A stretch of DNA of 64,000 bases from CAADGN01 sp035443945 (GTDB taxonomy: Bacteria; Planctomycetota; Phycisphaerae; Phycisphaerales; UBA1924): contig DAOMNQ010000005.1 of the NCBI GenBank assembly GCA_035443945.1, positions 13,153-77,152 on the forward strand, written 5' to 3'. Position 1 is the stretch's first letter, and the number at the start of each line of letters is the position of its first letter. The position numbers and the translations under genes are program-made. The notes beneath the pieces were generated by a model, which had not been told where the DNA came from, made no database searches, and saw nothing but the letters and a program-made list of their open reading frames with translations. Below, in pieces: positions 9,299 through 18,451 of this stretch.

Positions 9299-10792
9299 AT
9301 GGCCGTCTCCGACCTCGATCGGCTCGAGCACCACCTGCGGGCACGCCACCCGTGCGTCACCATCGTCACCAACGAGGAGTCGGAGGCCCTCCACCTCGTC
9401 GTCGCCGCATCCCTCACCCTCGACCGGCCGCTCTGGCGATGGACGGTCCTCGACGGCCTGACCGACGGCCGAATCTCCGGCGCCAAGCCCGAGCCTGACA
9501 CCGAACACCCCGCTGCCGCGCTCTTCCACCTCGCCGGGCAGCGCGGCCCGCTCACCGTCGTCACCCTCGATCTCGCCGACCACCTCGAAGACGCACGCAC
9601 CCTTCGCGCCCTGCGAGCGCTCCTCGCCTGCATGGAACGCGACGGCGGCACCCTCGTCATGATCGACCACCTCGACCGCCTCCCCGGCGCGATCGAAGCC
9701 TCCGCCACGCGCTTTGATCTCTCTCTCCCCGACGAGGCCGAACTCGAACGCATCATCCGCCGTGTCGTCCGCGAAGAGCACAGGGAACGGCCGATCGAGA
9801 TCGACCTGAGCAAGCGCGCGCTCCGCGCCATCGTCCGGAACCTCCGCGGCCTCACACGCCGACAGGCCGCCTTCGTCCTCAGAGATGTCGTCATCGAAGA
9901 CCGCAAACTCAACGAGGACGACCTCAACGGCGTCATCGCTCGCAAACGACAACTCCTCTCCTCCGGCGGCGGGCTTGAGTACGTCGAAGCCCCCACCGAC
10001 ATGAACCAGATCGGCGGCCTGAGCGTGCTCAAACGATGGCTCTCGGAGCGGAGCATCGCGTTCGAGGAGGACGCGCCCTCCCACGGCCTCACGCCCCCGC
10101 GCGGCGTCCTCCTCCTCGGCGTCCAGGGCGCGGGCAAGAGCCTCTCCGCAAAGGCCATCGCAACCGCATGGCGGCAGCCCCTCTTCCGCATGGACCCCAG
10201 CGCCCTCTATGACCGCTACATCGGCGAGAGCGAGCGACGCCTCCGCGACGCACTCAGGCAGGCCGAGGCCATGAGCCCCATGGTCCTCTGGATCGACGAG
10301 ATCGAGAAGGGCTTCGCCGGCGCGGCCTCTACCTCCACCGACGGCGGACTCAGCCGACGGATGTTCGGCACACTCCTCACCTGGATGCAGGACCACCGCG
10401 CCCCCGTCTTCCTCGTCGCCACCGCCAACGACGTCGAGGCCCTCCCCCCCGAACTCCTCCGGAAGGGACGATTCGACGAGATCTTCTTCGTCGACCTGCC
10501 GGGCACGCCCGCGCGCCGCATGATCTTCGAAATCCACCTGAAGAAGCGCGGACGCGATCCGTCGGCCTTCGATCTCGACGCTCTGGCCGGCGCGAGCGAG
10601 GGATTCTCGGGCGCGGAGATCGAGCAGGCCGTCATCTCCGCCGTTACGAGCACGCACGCTCGCAAGAAGAGCCTCGATACCGGGGCGCTCCTCGCCGCCG
10701 TTCGGACCTCGCCACCCCTGTCCGTGACCATGCGCGAAAAGGTCGAAGCCCTCCGCCGATGGGCGAAGGGCCGGTGCGTCGAGGCCGGCTGA
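9299..10792 (+). CDS. Ycf46-like AAA ATPase
   Basis: A protein of 497 residues. The N-terminal 200 residues resemble the degenerate ATPase half of Ycf46 proteins, opening with a Leu-rich helix and the strand PCVTIVTNEESEAL. The C-terminal AAA module has Walker A GVQGAGKS (about residue 274), Walker B MVLWIDEIEK (about 329), sensor 1 VATAND, the arginine-finger segment PPELLRKGRFDEIFFVDLPG, and the AAA lid. Ycf46 is known from cyanobacteria and plastids, where it is linked to CO2 uptake and photosynthesis regulation; the bacterial role elsewhere is open. The start at 9299 lacks a ribosome binding site, so the mRNA may be nearly leaderless. Confidence 0.85.
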   Translation: MAVSDLDRLEHHLRARHPCVTIVTNEESEALHLVVAASLTLDRPLWRWTVLDGLTDGRISGAKPEPDTEHPAAALFHLAGQRGPLTVVTLDLADHLEDARTLRALRALLACMERDGGTLVMIDHLDRLPGAIEASATRFDLSLPDEAELERIIRRVVREEHRERPIEIDLSKRALRAIVRNLRGLTRRQAAFVLRDVVIEDRKLNEDDLNGVIARKRQLLSSGGGLEYVEAPTDMNQIGGLSVLKRWLSERSIAFEEDAPSHGLTPPRGVLLLGVQGAGKSLSAKAIATAWRQPLFRMDPSALYDRYIGESERRLRDALRQAEAMSPMVLWIDEIEKGFAGAASTSTDGGLSRRMFGTLLTWMQDHRAPVFLVATANDVEALPPELLRKGRFDEIFFVDLPGTPARRMIFEIHLKKRGRDPSAFDLDALAGASEGFSGAEIEQAVISAVTSTHARKKSLDTGALLAAVRTSPPLSVTMREKVEALRRWAKGRCVEAG

Positions 10793-10844
10793 ACCGGGTG
10801 ACCAAGCCCGCAACACTCCGAGCACGCAAGGCCCGCAAGAAGCC

Positions 10845-13211
10845 TCAGTTCCCGGCCCAGGCGTTGAGGAAGATGAAGGCGTCGCGGGAGTCGACGGTGG
10901 TGTCTCCGTTGAGGTCCGCCTCCGGGTCCTTCGCCGCGTAGTCGGAGAGGAAGTCGAGCAGGTCGCGCGTGTCCACGACGCCGTCCCCGTTCCAGTCCGC
11001 GATCGTCGGAACGATCCGCAGTTCCGGGCGCGGCATCACGATCACCGGGCGCGTACCTTGCCCGTCGTCCAGAAGCACGAGATAGCGATCGACGCCGCGC
11101 GAACCCGGCGGCGCATCACCGGTCGCCAGGTGTACCGTGTATGTGCCGTTCCCGTTGTCCGTGGCCGCGCTCGCCGTCGCGATCCCGGCCGAGTCGGGCG
11201 CGTGCTCGACAACGACCGCAAGCCCCGGATCGACGGGGGCGTCCATCCAGTCGCGCACGTCGATGGTCATCGAGGCCGTCGATCCGAGGGGAAGTCGATC
11301 CGTGCTCAACGAAGCGGCCGACCGCACCGCATCCGGCCTGCCCAGCAGGCCGGTCCGCCACGCGTCGTAGGTGTCCTGGAGTTGCGCGACGGGGTCCGGG
11401 CTTTGCGCGGACTGGAACGCCACGTTGAACTCCATGTGGTAGTCCGAAGTGGCGCAGCCCGCGCCGTTGGCAAAGAGGCCCGTCGCGTGCCGAGGGTCCG
11501 CGCCGTTCACGACCGTGATCCCGTTCGCGCTGGCGGAGTTCACGGCCAGGTCGAGCCGCCCGTCCTGGTTGAAGTCGTGCACGGCGATCCGGTTCGGACT
11601 CCTGACTTCGAGGTATGTCCGCTCCTTGACGGGCGGCGCGCCTTCGACGCCAAGATAGACCGTGAACGAGGACGTTTGTGAGTCGGTCACGATGAGGTCG
11701 TTCACGCCGTCGCCGTCGAGGTCGGCCATGGCCACGGCGGTGGGTCGCGTGGGGTTGGCGAGGTCCGTCCGATCGAACCCGCCGGGCCTGTTGAAGAGGA
11801 TCGTCGCCGTCCCGTCGTTGAAGTTTGCCGTCGCGATGTCGGGCCTGCCGTCGTTGTCGAGGTCGCCCGCGGCGATCGCGAACGGACGATCGCCCACGGG
11901 GATGTCGTGGGCGATCGTGAACGCGCCGGCGCCGTTGTTGATGAGCACGACGACGCGGTCACCGGTCTCGTCGGCGACGGCGAGGTCCGGGTGCCCGTCG
12001 AGGTTGAAGTCGGCGGCGACGATCGAGGTCGGCAGGCCGCCGACGGTAATGGAGGTCGCGGGGCCGAGCGATCCGCCCGTGTTGAGGAGAATCTTGACCG
12101 AAGAGTCGGTGGACGAGACGAGCGCGGCGTCGTCGCCGTTCGTGCCGTCCAGGTCCGCCGCGATGATGTCCTGCGGCGAGCCGCCCACCGTGACGGGTGT
12201 TCCGGGGATGAAGAACCCGTTGCCGAGGTTGAGCAGGACGCTCACCCTCCCGAGGGAGGCGTCCGCGGTGATGATGTCGGGATGGGGATCGTTGTTGATG
12301 CGAGCGACGGCCGCGGCGCGTGCCCCGCCGCCGACGTTGTAAACGTGGGGCTGCGGGTCGAACATCGCGTACTGCGTGCCGTTGCTGATGTTGAAGTGGA
12401 CGGAGACGCGCCCCTGCTGGGAGTTCGCCACGACGACGTCCGTTCGCCCGTCACCGTCCATGTCGCCCAGCGAGACGGTGCGCGGCTGGCTGGAGGCGCG
12501 GTACATCCCGTTGCAGCCGAAGCCGTCGCCGTCGCGCGCGATGAGCATGTAGGCGATGTGAGCGGACTTTCCGGTCTCGGGATCCCAACCGTCGGGGGGC
12601 GAGCCGCAGCCGTCCGCGGGGGTGCCGCAGTTGCACCGGCCGTCGCCGCCCCAGATGCGGGCCTCCTGCATGCCGATCATCATGGCTTCGGCGAGGTCCG
12701 CGCCGTTGAGCAGGGCGCTCTCGATGGCGACGACGCACTGCGAGACGACCGGCTCGCCCGCGAGCACGTTGCCCTGCACCGCGTACACCACGTCGCCGAC
12801 GCGCCCAGTCTGCCCGCCCGCCCACGAACCCGCGCCCGAGCCGGTGAACGTGGTCGCGTTCCCGTGCACGTCGGCCAGGCCGTACTGCCGCGTGTGGTGC
12901 GTGGGATCGAACCCCGCGAGCAGCGCGATGATCTCGTCGGTCGGCACGCCCTCCAGCAGCCGGTCGCGGATGAACGTTCGGTTGAACCCGCCCTGATCCA
13001 CGAACGACTGGGCCGTCGCGCCGCCGAGGCGCGGGATGAGAACGGGCGTGCCCGCCTGCAGGTCGAAGTTGGTGAGGCAGGTGGCCGAGCCGAGCGCGAC
13101 CTCGCCGGTGCGGGTGTCGATGAGGACGATCGACCAGGTGGCGCCGGCGACGCCGTGGGCGAGCGCGAGGGCGAGTGCAGCGAGTGGCGCGCGAACGATG
13201 GTCCGGGGCAT
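10845..13211 (-). CDS. Secreted DUF1028 / FG-GAP repeat protein with dockerin-like tail
   Basis: A protein of 788 residues with a signal peptide (cleavage near AHGVAG-ATW). Residues 24 to about 230 match DUF1028, an Ntn-hydrolase-like family: TWSIVLIDTRTGEVALGSAT begins at the predicted mature end and AVQGNVLAGEPVV follows. From about residue 240 to 550 at least six FG-GAP/VCBS blades repeat the pattern G-D-(L/M)-D-x-D-G-x-x-D, which builds a calcium-binding beta-propeller. An invasin-like beta domain and a dockerin-like module (WNGDGVVDTRDLLDFLSDY, ADLNGDTTVDSRDAF) close the protein. The exact substrate is unknown. The ATG at 13211 follows AAGGAT by about 9 bases. Confidence 0.85.
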   Translation of the reverse strand: MPRTIVRAPLAALALALAHGVAGATWSIVLIDTRTGEVALGSATCLTNFDLQAGTPVLIPRLGGATAQSFVDQGGFNRTFIRDRLLEGVPTDEIIALLAGFDPTHHTRQYGLADVHGNATTFTGSGAGSWAGGQTGRVGDVVYAVQGNVLAGEPVVSQCVVAIESALLNGADLAEAMMIGMQEARIWGGDGRCNCGTPADGCGSPPDGWDPETGKSAHIAYMLIARDGDGFGCNGMYRASSQPRTVSLGDMDGDGRTDVVVANSQQGRVSVHFNISNGTQYAMFDPQPHVYNVGGGARAAAVARINNDPHPDIITADASLGRVSVLLNLGNGFFIPGTPVTVGGSPQDIIAADLDGTNGDDAALVSSTDSSVKILLNTGGSLGPATSITVGGLPTSIVAADFNLDGHPDLAVADETGDRVVVLINNGAGAFTIAHDIPVGDRPFAIAAGDLDNDGRPDIATANFNDGTATILFNRPGGFDRTDLANPTRPTAVAMADLDGDGVNDLIVTDSQTSSFTVYLGVEGAPPVKERTYLEVRSPNRIAVHDFNQDGRLDLAVNSASANGITVVNGADPRHATGLFANGAGCATSDYHMEFNVAFQSAQSPDPVAQLQDTYDAWRTGLLGRPDAVRSAASLSTDRLPLGSTASMTIDVRDWMDAPVDPGLAVVVEHAPDSAGIATASAATDNGNGTYTVHLATGDAPPGSRGVDRYLVLLDDGQGTRPVIVMPRPELRIVPTIADWNGDGVVDTRDLLDFLSDYAAKDPEADLNGDTTVDSRDAFIFLNAWAGN

Positions 13212-13341
13212 GGTCTGATCCTTCGGGTGCGGGCAGGGTCGTCCGGATCATCGGACGCCCGGCGCCCAGCGTACAGGAACAGGCCCCCGCCGCGAAGCGA
13301 GACGACGAAAAACGGGGCCTCTCGACGGCGGCTCTGGGCGT

Positions 13342-14352
13342 TCAGGGGGCGTTCGCGGCGACACGGACCATGACGGCCCGGTGAGAGCCGACGCCGGGAT
13401 CCACGGTTCGCAGGGCGATCGGACGGAGCCGCGGCCCGATCAGAGCGTGGTCGATCGGCCAGAGCGGCGCGCGCCGCGGCCATGTGCCGCAAGACCCGCG
13501 ACCGGCGCCCGCGTGCGCGTCGCGCAGCGCCGGCGCGGCCTCCCGGACGAACAGGCGCAGCGAGTGCGAGCCGCGGGTGATGTTGAAGTCGCCCACGACG
13601 AGGTCCGGCGCGGGGAAGCGGGCGGCGGCGCTGATCGACTCGGCGGCCTGCCGCGCGTTCGCCACGCGCGAGCGGCGCGGGTCCGACGGGAAGTCGACGA
13701 CCCAGAGCGTCAGGTCGCCCGCAGGCGTCCCCTCCAGCGAGAACGCCGCGGCCCGACCGGGGTCCTCGTTCGAACTCGGATCGGGATCGCCGCGCGCGCG
13801 GAAGACCGTTGCGCCGAGCCGCGCGACGGGCCAGCGCGACACGACCACGAACGGCCACGTGGGCGCAACGAACGGCGGGTCGTCGAAGTTCCTCGCGAGC
13901 GAATCCAGGTTGGTTGATGATGAGGCGTTGGCGATGACGTAGACGTCCGCGGGCGGGAGGTCGAGTTCCGAGGCGTCGTCGATCCGCTCGGCGGCGAGGT
14001 TGAGGAACAGGAGGGAGGCCGAGGGCGGAAGGCCGGAGTGCGCGGGATGCGTGGCGAGGAACCGGTACGCGCGCCAATCGAGGGCGATCACGAGGGCGAG
14101 GGCGGCGAGGGCGAGGACGAACGCGAACGGGCGGGCACGCGGTGTGTGCCGGTCGAGGAGGCGCGAAAACCCGACCAGCGCCATCGCGCCGATCGCCCAC
14201 GCCGACTGCGGCGTCCACCACGCCCACTGCGCGACGACGAACCGGTCCGTGAGCAGACGCGCGAGCGCGAAGACCACAAGGCACGCGAACGCGCCGGCGA
14301 TCAGCACGCGGGAGGCCCGCCGGCGTCGCGGCCTGTGCCGTCGCCCACGCAT
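13342..14352 (-). CDS. Membrane-anchored endonuclease/exonuclease/phosphatase family protein
   Basis: A protein of 336 residues. The N-terminus has about three membrane segments (residues 15-35, 45-62 and 76-90). The soluble part ends with the EEP-fold signature set: LVVGDFNITRGSHS, WPIDHALIG and GSHRAVMVRV, which supply the catalytic Asp, Asn and His. Family members cut phosphodiester bonds in DNA, inositol phosphates or sphingomyelin. The first catalytic Glu is not obvious: the expected N-x-E segment reads VIANASSSTN, so activity is not certain. It starts 3 bases after the stop of the S9 peptidase gene, so the two are likely co-transcribed. Confidence 0.8.
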   Translation of the reverse strand: MRGRRHRPRRRRASRVLIAGAFACLVVFALARLLTDRFVVAQWAWWTPQSAWAIGAMALVGFSRLLDRHTPRARPFAFVLALAALALVIALDWRAYRFLATHPAHSGLPPSASLLFLNLAAERIDDASELDLPPADVYVIANASSSTNLDSLARNFDDPPFVAPTWPFVVVSRWPVARLGATVFRARGDPDPSSNEDPGRAAAFSLEGTPAGDLTLWVVDFPSDPRRSRVANARQAAESISAAARFPAPDLVVGDFNITRGSHSLRLFVREAAPALRDAHAGAGRGSCGTWPRRAPLWPIDHALIGPRLRPIALRTVDPGVGSHRAVMVRVAANAP

Positions 14353-14355
14353 CGA

Positions 14356-16245
14356 TCACTCGCCGCGCAGGTGCGCGTCAAGGAATGCGGCGATCCGCTC
14401 CGCCGCCGTGATGCGGTTCTCCTTCTTCAGGAACCCGTGTCCCTCGTCGTCGAACACCAGGTAGTCCACGGTTGCCCCGTTCTCACGCGCCGCCGCCACC
14501 AGATCGTCCGACTCCGCCTGCAGCACGCGCGGGTCGTTGGCGCCCTGGATCACCATCAGCGGCCGCACGATGTTCCCCGCATGGAAGAGCGGCGAGATCG
14601 CGTGCAGGCGCTCCCGGTCGGTCGCCGGGTCGCCCATCTCCGCGTACAGCGAGTCGCGGAACGAGGCCCACCACGGCGGGATGGACTCGAGCGTGCGGAC
14701 CCAGTTGGTGACGCCGAAGATGTTGACGCCGGCGTCGAACGCCTCGGGGTGGAAGGTGAGCGCGGCGGCGACGATGAACCCGCCGTACGAGCCGCCGATG
14801 ATGGCGACGCGGTCGGAGTCGATCCAGTCGAGGGAGGCGAGGTAGGTGCGCGCGCGGACGCAGTCGTTGAGGTCGCCCCCGCCGTGGTCGCGGTCGTCCA
14901 TGTGGTAGAACGTCTTGCCGTAGCCCGATGAGCCGCGGTTGTTCACGGCCAGCACCGCGTACCCCTGGTTCACGAGAAACTGGATCAGCGCGCTGTACCC
15001 CGTTCGGCTCTGCCCGCCGGGGCCGCCGTGCACCCAGACGAGGGCCGGGGCCTTGCTGTTCGCGGATGCGCCGTGGGGCCTGTAGAGGAGTGAGGGGATC
15101 TCGACGCCGTCGAACGAGCGGTAGCGCACGACCTCGCTCTCGACGAGATGCTCCGGCTTCATCGCCGGGCTGAGCGAGCGCGTGAGCGCACGAACGCGGG
15201 AGGACCCGACCTCGGCGGCGTAGATGTTGGCGGGGGAGGTGTCGCCGTTCACCACCAGCGCGACCCGAGTGCCGTCCCGCGAGAAGGTGATCCCCGTCAC
15301 GTCGCCGCTCGGGAAGTCGGGGAGCGTGACCGGCTCGCGCGAGGGCCACGACTCGGCGCGGAGGCGCGTGCGGGCGTCGGCATTGACCGCGACGACGCGG
15401 TGCGCGCCGTTACGAGAAAAGGACGTGAACGCCACGTCCCAGTCCGCGCGGTCGAGCACGCGGTGGTTGCGCTCGCCCCCGGGCACGCCCGCGAGGACGA
15501 ACGTGCGGGTGTGGACGAACTCGGAGTCGGCGTTCGAGGTGAAGATGAGGGTCGTGCTGTCGGGCGTGAACGACGCCACCCCGTGGCTCACCGGCGGCTC
15601 GTGCGGCGTGACGAGCCGGACCTCGCCCGTCGTCACGTCGGCCAGGTAGACGTCCGAGTCCGCGTTCGTGTGCGTTTTCGTCAGCGCGACCCACCGGCAA
15701 TCGCGGCTGACCGCGCCGATCGACCAGCCCTCCGTGTTCTCGAAGTGGAGCGTCCGCTCGTAGTCCTCCGCGTCGTAGCGGTAGAGGTCGAAGTGCCGAG
15801 CGTCGCGCTCGTTCGTCAGCACGTAGAACGCGCTCTCGTCGCCTGACCACCCGAGGAACTGCGCCTTCAGGCCCTCCCCCGGCGTCAGGTCGCGCACCGT
15901 GCCGTCCGGCAGCAGCACGAACAGGTGGTTCAGTTCGTTCCCGCCCTGGTCGGCGGTGAAGAGAACGCGGTCGTCGCCCGGGAAGGTGGACACCGCGAAG
16001 TGCGCGTGGTCGTTCGAGAAGGTCAGTTGCGTCGCTTCGCCGCCCTCGAACGGGACCGAGTAGAGATTGAAGACACCCGAAGCGTCCGAGTGGTAGACGA
16101 CCCTCGACCCGTCGTGCGTGAACGACGGCCCCCCTACCGCCACCGTGTCGTAGAACTGGCGCGCGGTGTAGCGCGGGGCGCTCTGGGCCTGAGCGGTCGC
16201 GGCCGCACCGAGCACGACGAGGACGAGCGAGAGGGCTTGACGCAC
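14356..16245 (-). CDS. Secreted S9 family peptidase (prolyl oligopeptidase/DPP type)
   Basis: A protein of 629 residues with a signal peptide ending near AAATAQAQS. Residues 25 to about 370 form the WD40-like beta-propeller of S9 peptidases. The alpha/beta-hydrolase domain follows with the nucleophile Ser486 in GGSYGGF, Asp in GANDPRV and His in DEGHGF, a complete catalytic triad. These enzymes release di- or oligopeptides from peptides entering the propeller. I prefer the GTG at 16245 because AAGGAG lies 8 bases before it; the GTG at 16254 is only one base from that site. The downstream EEP-family gene follows within 3 bases. Confidence 0.9.
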   Translation of the reverse strand: MRQALSLVLVVLGAAATAQAQSAPRYTARQFYDTVAVGGPSFTHDGSRVVYHSDASGVFNLYSVPFEGGEATQLTFSNDHAHFAVSTFPGDDRVLFTADQGGNELNHLFVLLPDGTVRDLTPGEGLKAQFLGWSGDESAFYVLTNERDARHFDLYRYDAEDYERTLHFENTEGWSIGAVSRDCRWVALTKTHTNADSDVYLADVTTGEVRLVTPHEPPVSHGVASFTPDSTTLIFTSNADSEFVHTRTFVLAGVPGGERNHRVLDRADWDVAFTSFSRNGAHRVVAVNADARTRLRAESWPSREPVTLPDFPSGDVTGITFSRDGTRVALVVNGDTSPANIYAAEVGSSRVRALTRSLSPAMKPEHLVESEVVRYRSFDGVEIPSLLYRPHGASANSKAPALVWVHGGPGGQSRTGYSALIQFLVNQGYAVLAVNNRGSSGYGKTFYHMDDRDHGGGDLNDCVRARTYLASLDWIDSDRVAIIGGSYGGFIVAAALTFHPEAFDAGVNIFGVTNWVRTLESIPPWWASFRDSLYAEMGDPATDRERLHAISPLFHAGNIVRPLMVIQGANDPRVLQAESDDLVAAARENGATVDYLVFDDEGHGFLKKENRITAAERIAAFLDAHLRGE

Positions 16246-16319
16246 GGGGTACACTCCTTCGGCCTCTCGGCCACAGCGGCGTGGAGGACGATACGCGGGC
16301 GGGGAGCGAGGAGCGTGCG

Positions 16320-17303
16320 ATGCCGGGCGGCTTCGACTGGTCCGACAAACGGGTCATCGTCACGGGAGGGGCCGGCTTCGTCGGACGCGAGGTCTGCCGC
16401 CTCCTCCGCGAGCGCGGCGTCGCCGACCACCGCCTCTTCGTCCCGCGCCGACGCGACTTCGACCTGACGGATGCGGCGCAGGTCGGGCGGATGTACCGCG
16501 AGGCCTTCCGCCACGCGAAGGCGGACGTGGTGCTGCACCTGGCCGCGGAGGTCGGCGGCATCGGCGCGAACCGGCGCAGCCCGGGCCGGTTCTTCTTCGC
16601 CAACATGGCCATGGCGCTCAACCTCATCGAGGGCGCACGCCTCGACGGCCTGCCCGAACGCGGCGGCACCTTCGTCCAGGTCGGCTCCATCTGTTCCTAT
16701 CCCAAGTTCACCCCCGTTCCCTTCCGCGAAGAAGAACTCTGGAACGGCTACCCCGAAGAGACCAACGCCCCCTACGGCATCGCCAAGAAGGCCGCGGGCG
16801 AGATGCTCGCCGCCTACGGCCGACAGTACGGGATGCGCGGCGCGTACGTGCTGCCGGTGAACCTCTACGGCCCGTGGGACAACTTCGACCCCGAATCCAG
16901 CCACGTCGTCCCCGCCCTCATCCGCAAGTGCGTCGAGGCAAAGGCGCGCGGCGACGCGAAGATCGTCTGCTGGGGGACGGGAAGGGCGACCCGCGAGTTC
17001 CTCTACGTCGACGACGCCGCGGCCGGCATCGTCCGCGCCGCCGAGACCATGGACGAGCCGACCCCCATCAACCTCGGCGCGGGCAGCGAAATCTCCATCC
17101 GCGACCTCGTCGCCCTCATCGTCAACGCCACCGGCTTCCAGGGCGAGATCGAATGGGACACCACCAAGCCCGACGGCCAGCCGCGCCGATCCCTCGACAC
17201 CTCCCGCGCTGCCACCCTCCTCGGCTGGAAGGCCTCGGTCGGCCTCGAAGAAGGCCTGCGGCGGACGGTGGCGTGGTACGTGGAGCAGGGGCAGGGGAAG
17301 TAG
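16320..17303 (+). CDS. fcl: GDP-L-fucose synthase
   Basis: A protein of 327 residues, an extended short-chain dehydrogenase that converts GDP-4-keto-6-deoxymannose to GDP-L-fucose with NADPH. It has the N-terminal TGGAGFVG nucleotide loop, the family-typical AAEVGGIGANRRSPGRF segment, catalytic Ser in VGSICSYP, Tyr and Lys in NAPYGIAKK, the NLYGPWDNFDPESSHVVPAL stretch and WGTGRATREFLYVDD. The ATG at 16320 follows GAGGAG by 7 bases. The usual partner gmd (GDP-mannose dehydratase) is not in the window. The product would feed surface polysaccharide synthesis. Confidence 0.93.
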   Translation: MPGGFDWSDKRVIVTGGAGFVGREVCRLLRERGVADHRLFVPRRRDFDLTDAAQVGRMYREAFRHAKADVVLHLAAEVGGIGANRRSPGRFFFANMAMALNLIEGARLDGLPERGGTFVQVGSICSYPKFTPVPFREEELWNGYPEETNAPYGIAKKAAGEMLAAYGRQYGMRGAYVLPVNLYGPWDNFDPESSHVVPALIRKCVEAKARGDAKIVCWGTGRATREFLYVDDAAAGIVRAAETMDEPTPINLGAGSEISIRDLVALIVNATGFQGEIEWDTTKPDGQPRRSLDTSRAATLLGWKASVGLEEGLRRTVAWYVEQGQGK

Positions 17304-17312
17304 CCGATTTGC

Positions 17313-18311
17313 TCAGGCGGCGCACCGATGCCGCGCGATCGGCGTGCGCATCTCCACACGCAGCGTCCCCTTGTCTACGTGAGGCCGACCGTCGGCCGCA
17401 CGTGTGCAGGAGGCGCAGCCATGGAATCCGTGTTCTGGTCGTTGTGGACGTGGGGCTGGGCGTTCGTGCTGTTCGTGGCGCTGCCGATCACGGCGGTGTA
17501 CGCGGCGGCGCGCTGGGGTTCGGAGCGTGCGGCCGGGGCGCTCTACGAGTCGCCCCGGCCGCTCGTGGTGTTCGGCTTGGTTCTCCTCGCCGTTCTGGTC
17601 CCCCTCGTCGTGGCCTACGAACCCGCCTTGCCCGGCCTCTCCCGGGCGAGATGCGGCATCGCCGAGGGTTGGCTTGCGGTGGCGTGAGTCGAAGTCGCGC
17701 CGCAGCCGCAGGCAGGCGCGCTGCAAGCGTAACTGAACAGCACGCACGCCGCACCCGGATTCCTCGGCGATCAACCTGATGGGCGTGCCATCGAGATACA
17801 CGGCGGTGACAAGCGCCCTGGCGTCGTCCGACCAGACCCGGAGAAAGTCAGCGAGTTCTTTGGCGAAGAGTCCGTCGCTCGGTCGAGCGTCGGCTGCGTT
17901 CGCGGAAGCGGGCGAGCCCTCGAACCCATCGAACAGCGTCATCATCCTTTGCTTCGAGTTGCGCTTCGTCGTGTCGAGCGAAAACGCACCCGTCCCATGA
18001 CGGCTGATCCGATGCTGGTGCTTGTTGACGATCCGGTGAAGTTGCTCAAGCCGAGCGCGATGGTCGCGGGCGACGACGGCCAGCGCCACCGGGCCCATTC
18101 GCGTGAATCCGCCGCTGCCCGCCCAGGCGTAGAGTTCGACCGCGAGCAATCCGGACGCCTCGCTTCGGTCAACGCCCGCACAATACTCCGACAAGATCCC
18201 CCCGGCCGCGTCAACGAGATCGTTCTCTTCGTGATCGAGCCGTTCGGCGATCCGATTCAGATCGATGTTGATGCTCTTCCAGTTCGCATCCGTTGCGTCG
18301 TCGTGTTCCAT
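17313..18311 (-). CDS. Sigma-70 region-4-like regulator (C-terminal end uncertain)
   Basis: The frame runs 332 residues. The first 200 or so look like a real ECF-like factor: an acidic helical N-terminus, then a region-4-like HTH (ARALVTAVYLDGTPIRLIAE, then SGCGVRAVQLRLQRACLRLR). After about residue 215 the composition turns to H/R/Q/P-rich sequence typical of non-coding reading, and this part lies antisense to the small membrane protein gene at 17421-17687. The true protein may therefore end near 17690, its stop lost through mutation or a sequencing error, or the overlap may be real. The start at 18311 has only a weak GGGGAA ribosome binding site. Confidence 0.55.
   Translation of the reverse strand: MEHDDATDANWKSINIDLNRIAERLDHEENDLVDAAGGILSEYCAGVDRSEASGLLAVELYAWAGSGGFTRMGPVALAVVARDHRARLEQLHRIVNKHQHRISRHGTGAFSLDTTKRNSKQRMMTLFDGFEGSPASANAADARPSDGLFAKELADFLRVWSDDARALVTAVYLDGTPIRLIAEESGCGVRAVQLRLQRACLRLRRDFDSRHRKPTLGDAASRPGEAGQGGFVGHDEGDQNGEENQAEHHERPGRLVERPGRTLRTPARRRVHRRDRQRHEQHERPAPRPQRPEHGFHGCASCTRAADGRPHVDKGTLRVEMRTPIARHRCAA
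17421..17687 (+). CDS. Small two-helix membrane protein
   Basis: An 88-residue protein with two clear membrane segments (about residues 8-30 and 47-66) linked by a short basic loop. The ATG at 17421 has AGGAGG 8 bases upstream, a strong start signal. It follows the GDP-fucose synthase gene by 117 bases. It overlaps, on the opposite strand, the doubtful C-terminal third of the sigma-like frame. I do not recognise a family. Confidence 0.6.
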   Translation: MESVFWSLWTWGWAFVLFVALPITAVYAAARWGSERAAGALYESPRPLVVFGLVLLAVLVPLVVAYEPALPGLSRARCGIAEGWLAVA

Positions 18312-18382
18312 CGCTGTTCCCCGGAACCCACGGTGTTAGACAGCGCGACCGCGCGCAAGTTCCCCAGACTCTCACGGGCAAG

Positions 18383-18411
18383 AAAAAACGCCGGGCGGAA
18401 TCGCCACGGCG
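18383..18411 (-). terminator. Rho-independent terminator
   Basis: On the minus strand CGCCG(T)GGCG pairs with CGCCCGGCG, a 9-bp stem with one bulged base (18389-18411), followed by six U. It lies 40 bases past the small gene ending at 18452 and so separates that gene from the sigma-like gene downstream. Confidence 0.75.
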
Positions 18412-18451
18412 AGGAGGTGGTTCGGTTTGTTAGGCCTGACAAACGACGCGA

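Noticed and set aside
8929..10191. A 1179-residue version of the metalloprotease starting at 10191
   Set aside because: The extra 420 residues are antisense to the Ycf46-like ATPase and have no protein-like composition; the ATG at 8928 has a strong ribosome binding site and a signal peptide.
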